DNA from: Bifidobacterium crudilactis
GTDB taxonomy: Bacteria > Actinomycetota > Actinomycetes > Actinomycetales > Bifidobacteriaceae
Length of the DNA stretch: 64,000 nt
Assembly (NCBI RefSeq): GCF_000738005.1
Contig: NZ_JHAL01000001.1
Location: 121,108 to 185,107 of the forward strand
Direction: 5' to 3'
How positions within the stretch are numbered: the stretch's first letter is position 1; every line of letters starts with the position of its first letter. Positions 52,806 to 63,103 of the stretch are shown here, in pieces. The translations under genes and the position numbers were made by a program. Below the pieces are notes generated by a model, which did not search any database, had not been told where the DNA came from, and saw nothing but the letters and a program-made list of their open reading frames with translations.

Positions 52806-53363
52806 TCAGCCCTGATCGGCTGCCAATTCCTCGCCATCGACATCCTCATCGACATCGGCCGCATCAACGCTTCCCGCCTTCGCGTAAACGGTGACATAGC
52901 GCTTAGGTTCCTCGCCATGTGAGCGTGATTTGAATCCCTCCTCACGGACAACATCATGAACGACTTTGCGTTCGAAGGAGTTCATGGGCTTCAAATCGAC
53001 AGCCTCACCGTTCTCACGGACCTCATCAATGGCATCCAAGGCCATATCGGTCAAATGCTTGCGCTTGCGCTTCAGAAAACCGTCGACGTCGAGAATCAAA
53101 TGAGACCGCTCGCCCGTTTTCTGCTGAACCGCCAATCTGGTCAGTTGCTGAAGCGCATCCACAACCTCGCCGTTCGTACCGATAAGGTTCTTGATGTCAT
53201 GGTCGTCATCGGCAACAATCTGAACGACTGGACGGTTGTTCCTGATACCAAGCTCGATATCACCGTCGTAATCGACGACATCCAACAATGCTTCCAGGTA
53301 ATCCGCGGCAATATCCGCCTCTTCGTTGAGCTGCTCTGCGGTCCGTACTTCTTCTTGCGACAT
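52806..53363 (-). CDS. jag: Jag/KhpB-type KH-R3H RNA-binding protein
   Basis: 185 residues: a KH domain with IGTNGEVVDALQQLTRLA, and an R3H domain with MNSFERKVVHDVVREE (R3H motif ending in the conserved RxxxH relation around SRSHGEEPKRYVTVYAK), ending in an acidic tail. No N-terminal Jag_N domain is present, as is usual in actinobacteria. Family members bind RNA and influence cell elongation; the gene stands next to yidC in many bacteria. A terminator separates it from yidC, so it has its own promoter in 53364-53560. Confidence 0.9.
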   Translation of the reverse strand: MSQEEVRTAEQLNEEADIAADYLEALLDVVDYDGDIELGIRNNRPVVQIVADDDHDIKNLIGTNGEVVDALQQLTRLAVQQKTGERSHLILDVDGFLKRKRKHLTDMALDAIDEVRENGEAVDLKPMNSFERKVVHDVVREEGFKSRSHGEEPKRYVTVYAKAGSVDAADVDEDVDGEELAADQG

Positions 53364-53569
53364 ATTCGCTCCTTACTCGGGTACTGGTCTTAAGTGTAAG
53401 CCCCGATTCCTCGGTTCGTACACCGACCTGGACTGCGTCATGCGCATTATCGTATCTTCCTCGATACGCGTCCATAACGCCACATCATACGTTCACGTCG
53501 GAACCGAAGCTCCGGTCACGCCTACTTCACCGTAACCGAAGCCTGGTGCAGAATCCTCAATCGAAAACC

Positions 53570-53606
53570 ACCACCAGGCGAATACCGTCGAGGCACACCT
53601 GGTGGT
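53570..53606 (-). terminator. Intrinsic terminator after yidC
   Basis: ACCACCAGG (53570-53578) and CCTGGTGGT (53598-53606) pair over 9 bases; on the minus strand they are followed by GGTTTTC. It ends the rnpA-yidD-yidC transcript. Confidence 0.75.
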
Positions 53607-53622
53607 TGTCACAATCGGGACA

Positions 53623-54642
53623 TCACTTCTTCTTTTTGTTGCCCTTCTTCTTGCTGGGCTGATAGCGCTGATGGGTGCCCAGTTGCGACTGCTCAGCCTG
53701 AGCCTCCTTGGCCTTCACCAAGGCTTCATCCTCCAAGGACATCTGACCGCTCTTTGACCGGCGTTCATTCTCCCTGTCATGATCTCGTACGGCCTTCTCC
53801 TCGGCCGCAGGAGAACCGGGTGTAGGCATGTTTCTTACCTGCCACATGGTTTGGCCGAGATTCCACGTGTTGTTCGTCAACCAGTAGATAAGCACGGCGA
53901 AGGGGAAAGCGATGCCGGAGAAGATGTACATCACGGGGAAGATATATGCCATCATCTTCTGCATGCGGTACTGCGTACCTTCCATCGAGGCACGAGGAGT
54001 GTTCTTACGGGTGTTGTGGAATTGAGAATAGAACATCGTAAGACACATCAATGCTATGAACACGATGATGACGAAACGTCCGGGACCTTCTGTGGTCGTC
54101 AGGTTGTCGGAGATGTTCACTCCGAAAATCCTCGTCTGCTCAAACTCCATAGCCACATCTTTGGTGAATGCGCCTAGCGGCTCACGCTTGCCGCGTGCGA
54201 TGAAGGGCACGGCAGACAACACATAGAACATGGTCATGAATACAGGGCTCTGAATGAGCATCGGCAGACACGATCCTGCGGGATTCGCATGATTGTCCTG
54301 ATACAGCTTCATGGTCTCGCGACTGGCGGCCTCTCTGCTGGCCTGATCCTTCTTGCCCTTGTACTTGTTCTGGATTTTCTTGAGCTGGGGCTGGAGGGCC
54401 TGAAGACGGCGCATGGAGCGCATCTGCTTGATGAAAAGCGGCAGGATGCACAGACGCACCAGAATAACCAGCATCACCACGGAGATAGCCCAAGCGATGC
54501 CCGGGCCGCTCGGCAGTCCTATGAATGTCAGGAATTTGTGGCACCACACCATAACGTAGGTAACCAGCCACTCCACAGGTCTCAGAATCTTATAGAAGAA
54601 ACCGAAAATGCCTGTGTCAAAGGTAAACGTATCTGTGACCAT
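53623..54642 (-). CDS. yidC: Membrane protein insertase YidC
   Basis: Inserts and folds proteins in the cytoplasmic membrane. 339 residues with five hydrophobic segments: FFYKILRPVEWLVTYVMVW near the N-terminus, AWAISVVMLVILVRLCILPLFIKQ, PVFMTMFYVLSAVPF, FVIIVFIALMCLTMF and FPFAVLIYWLTNNTW. The Arg in VRLCILPL of the second segment matches the catalytic groove. The C-terminal tail is basic (KKKGNKKKK), as expected for ribosome binding. It lies 2 bases after yidD. Confidence 0.95.
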   Translation of the reverse strand: MVTDTFTFDTGIFGFFYKILRPVEWLVTYVMVWCHKFLTFIGLPSGPGIAWAISVVMLVILVRLCILPLFIKQMRSMRRLQALQPQLKKIQNKYKGKKDQASREAASRETMKLYQDNHANPAGSCLPMLIQSPVFMTMFYVLSAVPFIARGKREPLGAFTKDVAMEFEQTRIFGVNISDNLTTTEGPGRFVIIVFIALMCLTMFYSQFHNTRKNTPRASMEGTQYRMQKMMAYIFPVMYIFSGIAFPFAVLIYWLTNNTWNLGQTMWQVRNMPTPGSPAAEEKAVRDHDRENERRSKSGQMSLEDEALVKAKEAQAEQSQLGTHQRYQPSKKKGNKKKK

Positions 54643-54644
54643 CG

Positions 54645-54956
54645 TCAGGCCATCTCCTTATCTGGTGCCAGCGGCGTAAGCCGTGGCTCTTCATGGGCCT
54701 TGGACCATCTGAAACGATAGAACAGTGAGAAGCGCTGCGGCACATCATCAATACCGCCATCGCTCCAAGGGCGGCAACGCATCAGGCGGAGAAACGCCAA
54801 TGTCAATCCACGAATCGCCCCGAAACGCCTGACTGCCAACAGCGCATACTCTGAACAGGTCGGCAGATATTTGCAACGCGGCGGAAACAGCGGAGAGACC
54901 GATTTCCTGTACCAACGAATCGCCTTGATCACGGCATTGCTGACGTATCCGGTCAT
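54645..54956 (-). CDS. yidD: Membrane protein insertion efficiency factor YidD
   Basis: 103 residues with the family core RWYRKSVSPLFPPRCKYLPT and CSEYALLAVRRFG, and LMRCRPWSDGGIDDVP. The three Cys and the amphipathic N-terminus are typical. It overlaps rnpA by 4 bases (ATGA) and is followed 2 bases on by yidC. Confidence 0.95.
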   Translation of the reverse strand: MTGYVSNAVIKAIRWYRKSVSPLFPPRCKYLPTCSEYALLAVRRFGAIRGLTLAFLRLMRCRPWSDGGIDDVPQRFSLFYRFRWSKAHEEPRLTPLAPDKEMA

Positions 54957-55363
54957 CGGTTCAGCCCCTGTGAATCGGCATCCCGCGGAACGCGGTCCCT
55001 GGCTGATCGCTGAGTACGGTGTTCAATCTCGTTGAACAGACTCCCCACCTGCGCGCTAAGACCGTCGAATGAGGCCTTGTCCGCCCTGGGTTTCGCCCTC
55101 ATGACGATGTCGCATCGTTCGGGGAGCATGGACTCGTAAGCCTTTGCCAGCTGGCGGAAGCGTCGTTTCACGCGATTTCTGGTGACCGCATTCCCAACAT
55201 TTTTTGAAACGGCCAACCCTAACCTTCTCTGGGTTACCGGGGGCTCGCCGTGTTCATCACTCTGCAAATAGGCGTAGTAATGCACCACAAGGTCCCTGCT
55301 GGTGACCTTGTTTCTATGCTTCAAGACGGCCATGAAATCCCGATGGCTCCTCAGCCGTTCCAC
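54953..55363 (-). CDS. rnpA: RNase P protein component
   Basis: Basic subunit that helps the RNase P RNA mature tRNA 5' ends. 136 residues: the N-terminal RLRSHRDF, RRLGLAVSKNVGNAVTRNRVKRRFRQLA with the RNR motif, and DIVMRAKPRA. The GTG at 55363 gives a start 23 bases after the rpmH stop. The C-terminal ~25 residues (TQRSARDRVPRDADSQ) are an ordinary extension. Confidence 0.95.
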   Translation of the reverse strand: MERLRSHRDFMAVLKHRNKVTSRDLVVHYYAYLQSDEHGEPPVTQRRLGLAVSKNVGNAVTRNRVKRRFRQLAKAYESMLPERCDIVMRAKPRADKASFDGLSAQVGSLFNEIEHRTQRSARDRVPRDADSQGLNR

Positions 55364-55386
55364 GCTGTACTGGATCGGAACCGGTA

Positions 55387-55521
55387 TCAGGCTGAGAGAG
55401 ACTTGCGTCCTTTATTGCGACGACGGTTGATCAGAGCGCGACCGGAACGTGTACGCATGCGGATGCGGAATCCGTGCTTCATGTGACGACGACGGTTGTT
55501 CGGCTGGAATGTTCTCTTCAT
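55387..55521 (-). CDS. rpmH: 50S ribosomal protein L34
   Basis: 44 residues, [20 protein letters not shown] at the N-terminus, then [20 protein letters not shown]. The length and sequence are typical. The position next to dnaA, leftward, is the classic bacterial origin arrangement. It begins the rpmH-rnpA-yidD-yidC operon. Confidence 0.97.
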   Translation of the reverse strand: MKRTFQPNNRRRHMKHGFRIRMRTRSGRALINRRRNKGRKSLSA

Positions 55522-55843
55522 AATCAATGCTCCCGGGTTTTTCCATGCAAAATCACGGCTCAAGATTGAGTCAGGCTATACTACGGTACACATCGTGAGT
55601 GTTTCCGTCAAAACGAAATCATTATCAAATGCGTACGTTATGTGAAGGACGGGAAGTTCCAAGAGCCTCAACCCTTGCAAAACCGCCGAAAGACAGACGT
55701 CAAGTTATCCACAAATAACACCCATGTTATTCACATTTGAGTAATTTCAACACGCGATGCTGTGGATAACTTAACGGATACGGTGTAAACATGTCCTACT
55801 GTATTGCTGGACAGTGTTGGAGAGAACAAAGGGGAACACGACG
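55522..55843. promoter_or_regulatory. rpmH-dnaA intergenic region with DnaA boxes
   Basis: TTATCCACA at 55705-55713, near match TTATTCACA at 55727-55735, and TGTGGATAA at 55761-55769 lie upstream of dnaA and fit autoregulation by DnaA. Promoters for rpmH (leftward) and dnaA (rightward) must be here; I could not fix their boxes. Confidence 0.8.
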
Positions 55844-57451
55844 ATGTCACAGAATCCGCTCGACGCCACAGCTGAGGCTGCGAGAATTTGGGATTCCGTA
55901 CTGCAGGTACTGAAAAGCAGCAGTTCCCTGACTCCACGGGATAAGGGATGGCTTGGGGATATCACTCCCGAGGCGGTTTTCGGCACCACCATCGTGCTTT
56001 GCGTAACGAATACCGCAGCCCAGGAAGCCATCCAGAACAACCTCAATGGTCCACTGCTCCAGGCGTTGAAGTTGGTCAGCGGCATGGATATGTTTCCTGC
56101 CATAAAGATTCTCCGTCCCTCCGAAACTCAGCACAAGGAGCCAACGGACGTTGCAGGCAAGGAACCGGAAGCGATATCTTCCACAGGCATTCCCGTAACG
56201 ACGCCGTCCCAGCTGGAAGTGGAAAACAGCGCCCCGACCATAGCCGATCTCTCCCAGGAGGCGTATCCGCAGCCCCTGCCGATCGAGATGCCGTATGAGG
56301 AAAAGAAATCCGTTCCATCATTCGCACCCGCTTCACCTACGCCGCAAAATCAGGGCTTCAAGGTTCCCCAATTCCAGATGGTCCAGCAAAAAGTCGACCA
56401 GGACCCCGAAACCCATCTCAACAAAAACGCGACCTTCGATAAATTCGTTCCGGGAGATTCCAATCGCTTCGCCCGAACCGTAGCACTCGCAGTGGCGGAA
56501 GGTTCAGGTCGGGATTTCAATCCTTTGTGTATCTATGGCAGTTCAGGATTGGGCAAAACCCACCTGCTCAATGCCATCGGGAACTATGCCCTGGTGAAGG
56601 ACTCGTCGCTTAAGGTCCGATACGTCAATTCCGAGGAATTCACGAACGAGTTCATAGACGCACTTCAGAACTCCACTCAGGGAACCGGCCAGATTGCCGA
56701 GTTCAACCGCAGGTACAGAGCCGTCGACGTGCTGCTTATCGACGACATCCAATTTTTGGGGGGCAAGGAAGCCACCCTGGACCAGTTCTTCCATACATTC
56801 AATGCCTTGCACGATGCCAACAAGCGCATTGTCATCGCCTCTGATGTGGCCCCGAAGAATCTCAAGGGATTCGAGCAACGGCTTATCTCGCGCTTCGATT
56901 CGGGACTCACGGTCGATGTGAAGCCTCCTGACAGGGAAACACGAGTGGCCATTCTGCGGATGATGGCGTCCATGAACGCGGTCAAGATACCGAATGACGT
57001 CCTTGACCTCATCGCGGAGCGTTTTACCGAGAACATCCGCGAGCTCGAAGGTGCTCTGACCCGCGTCACGGCGGTCGCCAGCCTCAACAATCAGCAGGTG
57101 ACCTGCGCTCTGGCCGAGCAGACGCTCCAGGACTTCTTCACGACCGATGTGGAGATTCGTCCCACCGATATCATCACGCAGGTGGCCAAATACTTCCATC
57201 TGACCTTCGACGACATCGTCGGCCGTACACGGACGAAGAACATCGCTTTGGCAAGGCAGACGGCCATGTACCTCGCCAGGGAGATGACCAGCATGTCCCT
57301 GGTGGACATCGGCGAGGTGTTCGGCGGTCGTGATCACACCACCGTGATGCATGCCTACACCAGAATCTCAGGGGAGATGCAGGAACGTCGGGAAATCTAC
57401 AACTACGTGATGGAGTTGACGGTCAGGCTCAAGCAGCATAGCGGAGAGTGA
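55844..57451 (+). CDS. dnaA: Chromosomal replication initiator DnaA
   Basis: Opens the origin. 535 residues from the ATG at 55844 (AAAGGGG, ~9 bases upstream); a GTG 10 codons earlier is less likely. Domain I is about 1-95, a poorly conserved linker follows, then the AAA+ domain III with Walker A GSSGLGKT (232-239) and Walker B LLIDDIQF, and domain IV with the DNA-binding signature GGRDHTTVMHAYTRI. It is flanked on both sides by DnaA boxes. Confidence 0.97.
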   Translation: MSQNPLDATAEAARIWDSVLQVLKSSSSLTPRDKGWLGDITPEAVFGTTIVLCVTNTAAQEAIQNNLNGPLLQALKLVSGMDMFPAIKILRPSETQHKEPTDVAGKEPEAISSTGIPVTTPSQLEVENSAPTIADLSQEAYPQPLPIEMPYEEKKSVPSFAPASPTPQNQGFKVPQFQMVQQKVDQDPETHLNKNATFDKFVPGDSNRFARTVALAVAEGSGRDFNPLCIYGSSGLGKTHLLNAIGNYALVKDSSLKVRYVNSEEFTNEFIDALQNSTQGTGQIAEFNRRYRAVDVLLIDDIQFLGGKEATLDQFFHTFNALHDANKRIVIASDVAPKNLKGFEQRLISRFDSGLTVDVKPPDRETRVAILRMMASMNAVKIPNDVLDLIAERFTENIRELEGALTRVTAVASLNNQQVTCALAEQTLQDFFTTDVEIRPTDIITQVAKYFHLTFDDIVGRTRTKNIALARQTAMYLAREMTSMSLVDIGEVFGGRDHTTVMHAYTRISGEMQERREIYNYVMELTVRLKQHSGE

Positions 57452-57470
57452 CACGGACAACACGCCCGTA

Positions 57471-57732
57471 AGTGGATAACTTTTTTGAAAGTTATCCACA
57501 GGCTTATTCACAGATGTGGGTAAAGTCGGGGAATAAGTCACCAAATACGGTGGATTACTCGTGGATTACCGGTGCATTCGGAGATGAAAAATGTGGATAA
57601 TTTCAAAGCGTCTCAGCAGTTGTGGATAAATTACCTACTTTTCCACAAGAATACTATTAGTTATCCACAGGTGGGGATTGTTCTTCAAGCTTGTCCCCAA
57701 TGCTCTGAGAAGAGTTATCCACACTATCCACA
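57471..57732. other. oriC: Replication origin (oriC): DnaA-box array between dnaA and dnaN
   Basis: TTATCCACA or its complement is perfect at 57492-57500, 57592-57600, 57621-57629, 57661-57669 and 57715-57723, with near matches at 57471-57479, 57504-57512, 57515-57523 and 57724-57732. AT-rich stretches lie between (57481-57490, 57625-57660) and could melt. This is the densest cluster of the window and the likely oriC; the whole 57452-57865 gap has no gene. Confidence 0.88.
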
Positions 57733-57865
57733 GGCCTTATGAAGATGATTACTTACCCACTTACACCAATTCACCTCAGCAGTAACAACGCAATCACGCC
57801 ACTGTCGAAAAGAAAGTTCGCTTTGGCTAGAATGGGGTCAGCATTAACGACGAAGAAAGCGCAAC

Positions 57866-58990
57866 ATGAAAGTTGAAATCAATTCCACGGCACTCGCCGA
57901 TGCGGTAGCTTGGGTAACCCGCGTTATCCCGGCACGACCAGCCACCCCGATTCTTTCGGGCATCCGTCTTGAAGCAGTGGATGGGACACTGCAGCTTTCC
58001 GCCTTCGACTACGAGGTTTCTGCTCGTCACCACATCGAAGCGGGCATTGACGAGGCGGGCTCCGCCCTGGTACTCGGCAAACTTCTTGCCGACATTACGA
58101 AATCACTGCCCTCCGAGAAAACCTATCTCTCGACCGATGACTCAAAGATGACCATCACCTCGGGAAAATCGAAGTTCTCCCTGCAACTGATGCCTGAAGC
58201 CGATTACCCTGATTTGCCGATTGTTCCGACGACTCTCGGGCAGGTCGACGCTCAGACCTTTGCGCAGGCAATATCACAGGCAACGGTCGCTGTCTCACGA
58301 GAAGAGAATCGTCCGGTCCTGACAGGTGTAAAAATCGAATTCTCCGGTGACCGCGTGGTCATGACCTCGACTGACCGTTTCAGACTGTCTCGGGCAAGTT
58401 TCGCGTGGACACCCGAGAACCCTGACCTTTCAACGGTCACGCTGGTTCGTGGCTCGTTGCTCAAGGACACCGCTCGTTCCGTGGACGAACACCAGAACGT
58501 CATCATTGATTTCTCGACCGAAACACCAACGTTGCTCGGTTTTGAGAATGCAGGCCGCGTCTCCACTTCCCAGCTCATCGACGGCGAATTCCCTTCGGTC
58601 GATCGACTATTCTCGGATGAATATCCGATTCACGCGGTTATATCCAAACAGGCTCTTATTGATGCCATCAAACGTGTCTCGCTGGTTGCGGAACGCAATG
58701 CACCGGTTCGTATGGTGTTCTCAGGCCAGGAGCTCAACCTTTCGGCCGGCGCCGCGGACGAATCCCAGGCGTCGGAAATCCTCGACATCGACATGGACGG
58801 CGAGGACATCACCGTCGCGTTCAACCCCGGATACCTCATCGAGGGTTTGAGCGCCATAACCGAGCCCTACGTCAGGATGAAGATGACGACAGCGGTGAAG
58901 GCAGTGGAATTCAACGGTCAGCAGGAATCGGACTCGGACGAGTCACTCGATTACCGTTACCTGCTCGTCCCGATGCGCTTCTCTGCCTGA
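57866..58990 (+). CDS. dnaN: DNA polymerase III beta subunit (sliding clamp)
   Basis: 374 residues forming three repeated domains; the start MKVEINSTALADAVAWVTRV and the clamp signature LVPMRF at the C-terminus (RYLLVPMRFSA) are typical. It tethers the polymerase. The ATG has GAAGAAAG ~6 bases upstream. The preceding 414 bases are the origin. Confidence 0.97.
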   Translation: MKVEINSTALADAVAWVTRVIPARPATPILSGIRLEAVDGTLQLSAFDYEVSARHHIEAGIDEAGSALVLGKLLADITKSLPSEKTYLSTDDSKMTITSGKSKFSLQLMPEADYPDLPIVPTTLGQVDAQTFAQAISQATVAVSREENRPVLTGVKIEFSGDRVVMTSTDRFRLSRASFAWTPENPDLSTVTLVRGSLLKDTARSVDEHQNVIIDFSTETPTLLGFENAGRVSTSQLIDGEFPSVDRLFSDEYPIHAVISKQALIDAIKRVSLVAERNAPVRMVFSGQELNLSAGAADESQASEILDIDMDGEDITVAFNPGYLIEGLSAITEPYVRMKMTTAVKAVEFNGQQESDSDESLDYRYLLVPMRFSA

Positions 58991-59045
58991 CTCGGCTTTT
59001 CCTGAAGCATCCCAGGAAAAGCACTATTTGTTTGGGGACAACACC

Positions 59046-60245
59046 GTGTACATTTCTCGCCTGGCCGTAGACCACTACCGTTCGTGGGACAACTGCGTAG
59101 TCGATCTGGAACCGGGCGTCAACATCCTGCAGGGGCGCAACGGTCTGGGGAAGACGAACCTCGTCGAAGCCGTGGAAGTACTGTCCACGGGGTCCAGCCA
59201 TAGGGTCTCAACATCCGCTCCGCTGGTGCACGTAGGAGATACCTCAGCCACTATCCGCGCGAATGTGCATCATCGGGAATCCTCGGAAACTTTGGAGTTT
59301 ACGGTTGCAACAAGGGGAGCCAACAGGGGGAGGGTGGATTCAGGCCCTTCACTGTATGCCAGAGACGTCATCGGTCGACTGAACTGCGTCGTATTCGCTC
59401 CGGATGATCAACGTCTCGTGTCCTCCGACCCCGCCCAGCGACGTTCCTTCATAGACCAGGCCTGCAGCCAGCTCAATCCCATGTACGCCGAACTGCTGCA
59501 GCGCTCACGGCATATCGCCAAGCAGCGCGTGGCTCTCCTCAAACAATTGTCGCAGCAACCACAAGTATCCGAACAATCCGCAGCCCTGAGCGGTCTGGAG
59601 ATCTGGACAGGGCAGTTCATCGATGTCGGTGTGCAGCTCACCAACGAACGCGCCGAACTGATCTCCGACCTTCAGGAGGAATTCGCGCATGCGTATTCCT
59701 CACTCGCAGGTCAGGGCAATCAGGCGCGACTCGACTACCAGCCGTCCTTCAGTGAGGTGCTCGACAACGACGACCCGAGAACGGCCATCAGCGAACACTA
59801 CCAGCGTCTGTATGCGGGGGAGGTGTCCAGGGGGCAGAACCTCATCGGCCCCCACAGAGACGATATGCTGTTCCGTCTCAATGGCATGAATGCGCGAGAA
59901 TACGCTTCCAACGGGGAGATGTGGACTCTGGCATTGGCTCTTAAGCTCGCTTTGTTCACCTTGATGAAGCGACGGCTCGGAACCACACCCGTCGTCATCC
60001 TCGATGATGTCTTCGCACAGCTCGACGAATCACGCAGAGCTCAGATCCTGGCCTTCGCCTCCACTCAGGAGCAGGTGCTGATAACGGTTGCGGCCGAAAG
60101 CGATGTTCCGGGACTGCTGGAAGTGCGCGAAGGGCAGAACGTGTCCGGCGGGGTGCATCTCATAGATGTCCAGCAACTCGTGGACCGACAGCACAACGAC
60201 GATTACGAGATGCTGCTGAAGGAACAGATGAAGGGGGCGGAATAG
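59046..60245 (+). CDS. recF: DNA replication and repair protein RecF
   Basis: SMC-like ATPase that helps load RecA at gaps. 399 residues from the GTG at 59046 (GGGGA, 8 bases upstream); a TTG 6 codons earlier is the other option. Walker A is QGRNGLGKTNL, the signature DDMLFRLNGMNAREYASNGE, and Walker B VVILDDVFAQLDESRR. It follows dnaN by 55 bases and is followed after 2 bases by the DciA-like gene. Confidence 0.95.
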   Translation: MYISRLAVDHYRSWDNCVVDLEPGVNILQGRNGLGKTNLVEAVEVLSTGSSHRVSTSAPLVHVGDTSATIRANVHHRESSETLEFTVATRGANRGRVDSGPSLYARDVIGRLNCVVFAPDDQRLVSSDPAQRRSFIDQACSQLNPMYAELLQRSRHIAKQRVALLKQLSQQPQVSEQSAALSGLEIWTGQFIDVGVQLTNERAELISDLQEEFAHAYSSLAGQGNQARLDYQPSFSEVLDNDDPRTAISEHYQRLYAGEVSRGQNLIGPHRDDMLFRLNGMNAREYASNGEMWTLALALKLALFTLMKRRLGTTPVVILDDVFAQLDESRRAQILAFASTQEQVLITVAAESDVPGLLEVREGQNVSGGVHLIDVQQLVDRQHNDDYEMLLKEQMKGAE

Positions 60246-60247
60246 GG

Positions 60248-60748
60248 ATGGACCGACCCGTCGACCTGCAACTCCATCTGGATGTCAGAAAACTTCCGGC
60301 AAGGACCTTCGAACGTTTCACCAAGCGCTCGCTGTCGCTGAGACTGATGCGAGAGCGTTCCGAGCAGGCCTGGTACAACTTCGGCAAACCCGGACGAGAC
60401 CCCAATTCCCTTGCAGGAGTGGTCAGCGGAATCGTGCAACGCGATGACTGGACTCCGCATCTGAAAATCGCCCAGTTGCGCAATCACTGGGATGAGATCG
60501 TCGGACCTGCCATCGCGAGGCATTCCTATGTCGCCGGCTATGAGCACGGTGAATTGACCATACGCAGCGAATCGACCGTATGGGCCACGCAGCTGACCTA
60601 TCTCGTGCCGCAGCTGTCTCATACGATCACCCAGAAGCTGGGAGATCTGCCCGTTGACAAGATCACCGTGACGGGGCCGCACTCCGAATCCTTCAGAAAG
60701 TCAAGATTCAGCTCTCCGGGGCGCGCAAGGCGATTTACGGACTTCTGA
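60248..60748 (+). CDS. DUF721/DciA-like protein (putative helicase operator)
   Basis: 166 residues. The DUF721 core is LAQLRNHWDEIVGPAIARHS and SESTVWATQLTYLVPQLSHTI, preceded by a basic N-terminus. DciA-family proteins are thought to act with the replicative helicase DnaB in bacteria without DnaC, and the gene between recF and gyrB is usual in actinobacteria. It ends with RARRFTDF. Confidence 0.85.
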   Translation: MDRPVDLQLHLDVRKLPARTFERFTKRSLSLRLMRERSEQAWYNFGKPGRDPNSLAGVVSGIVQRDDWTPHLKIAQLRNHWDEIVGPAIARHSYVAGYEHGELTIRSESTVWATQLTYLVPQLSHTITQKLGDLPVDKITVTGPHSESFRKSRFSSPGRARRFTDF

Positions 60749-60751
60749 TGC

Positions 60752-60816
60752 CCCTATAGTCCCTAATCACTGGTAACCTAGCACTATAGGGTTCGGAGCC
60801 TAGAAGGGCTCATTTT
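60752..60816 (+). terminator. Double hairpin ending the dnaN-recF-dciA transcript, before gyrB
   Basis: CCCTATAGT (60752-60760) and ACTATAGGG (60783-60791) form a perfect 9-bp pair; then GAGCC (60796-60800) and GGCTC (60807-60811) are followed by ATTTTTTGCTTTTT. The second stem with the T-run is a good intrinsic terminator. Confidence 0.7.
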
Positions 60817-60833
60817 TTGCTTTTTAGAGTGTA

Positions 60834-60861
60834 TTGACCGTCGTGGGATTGTTGATGATAA
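60834..60861 (+). promoter_or_regulatory. Putative gyrB promoter
   Basis: TTGACC (60834-60839), 16 bases, TGATAA (60856-60861). The predicted start is about 20 bases before the gyrB ribosome site. Confidence 0.45.
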
Positions 60862-63024
<2,163 letters not shown>

Positions 63025-63103
63025 GCGGGCGCTGCCAGCAGCGGTTCACCATGGTGGACCAGCATGCGAGAGATACAGAAACGATTGAAGCTAAGGAATA
63101 ACA

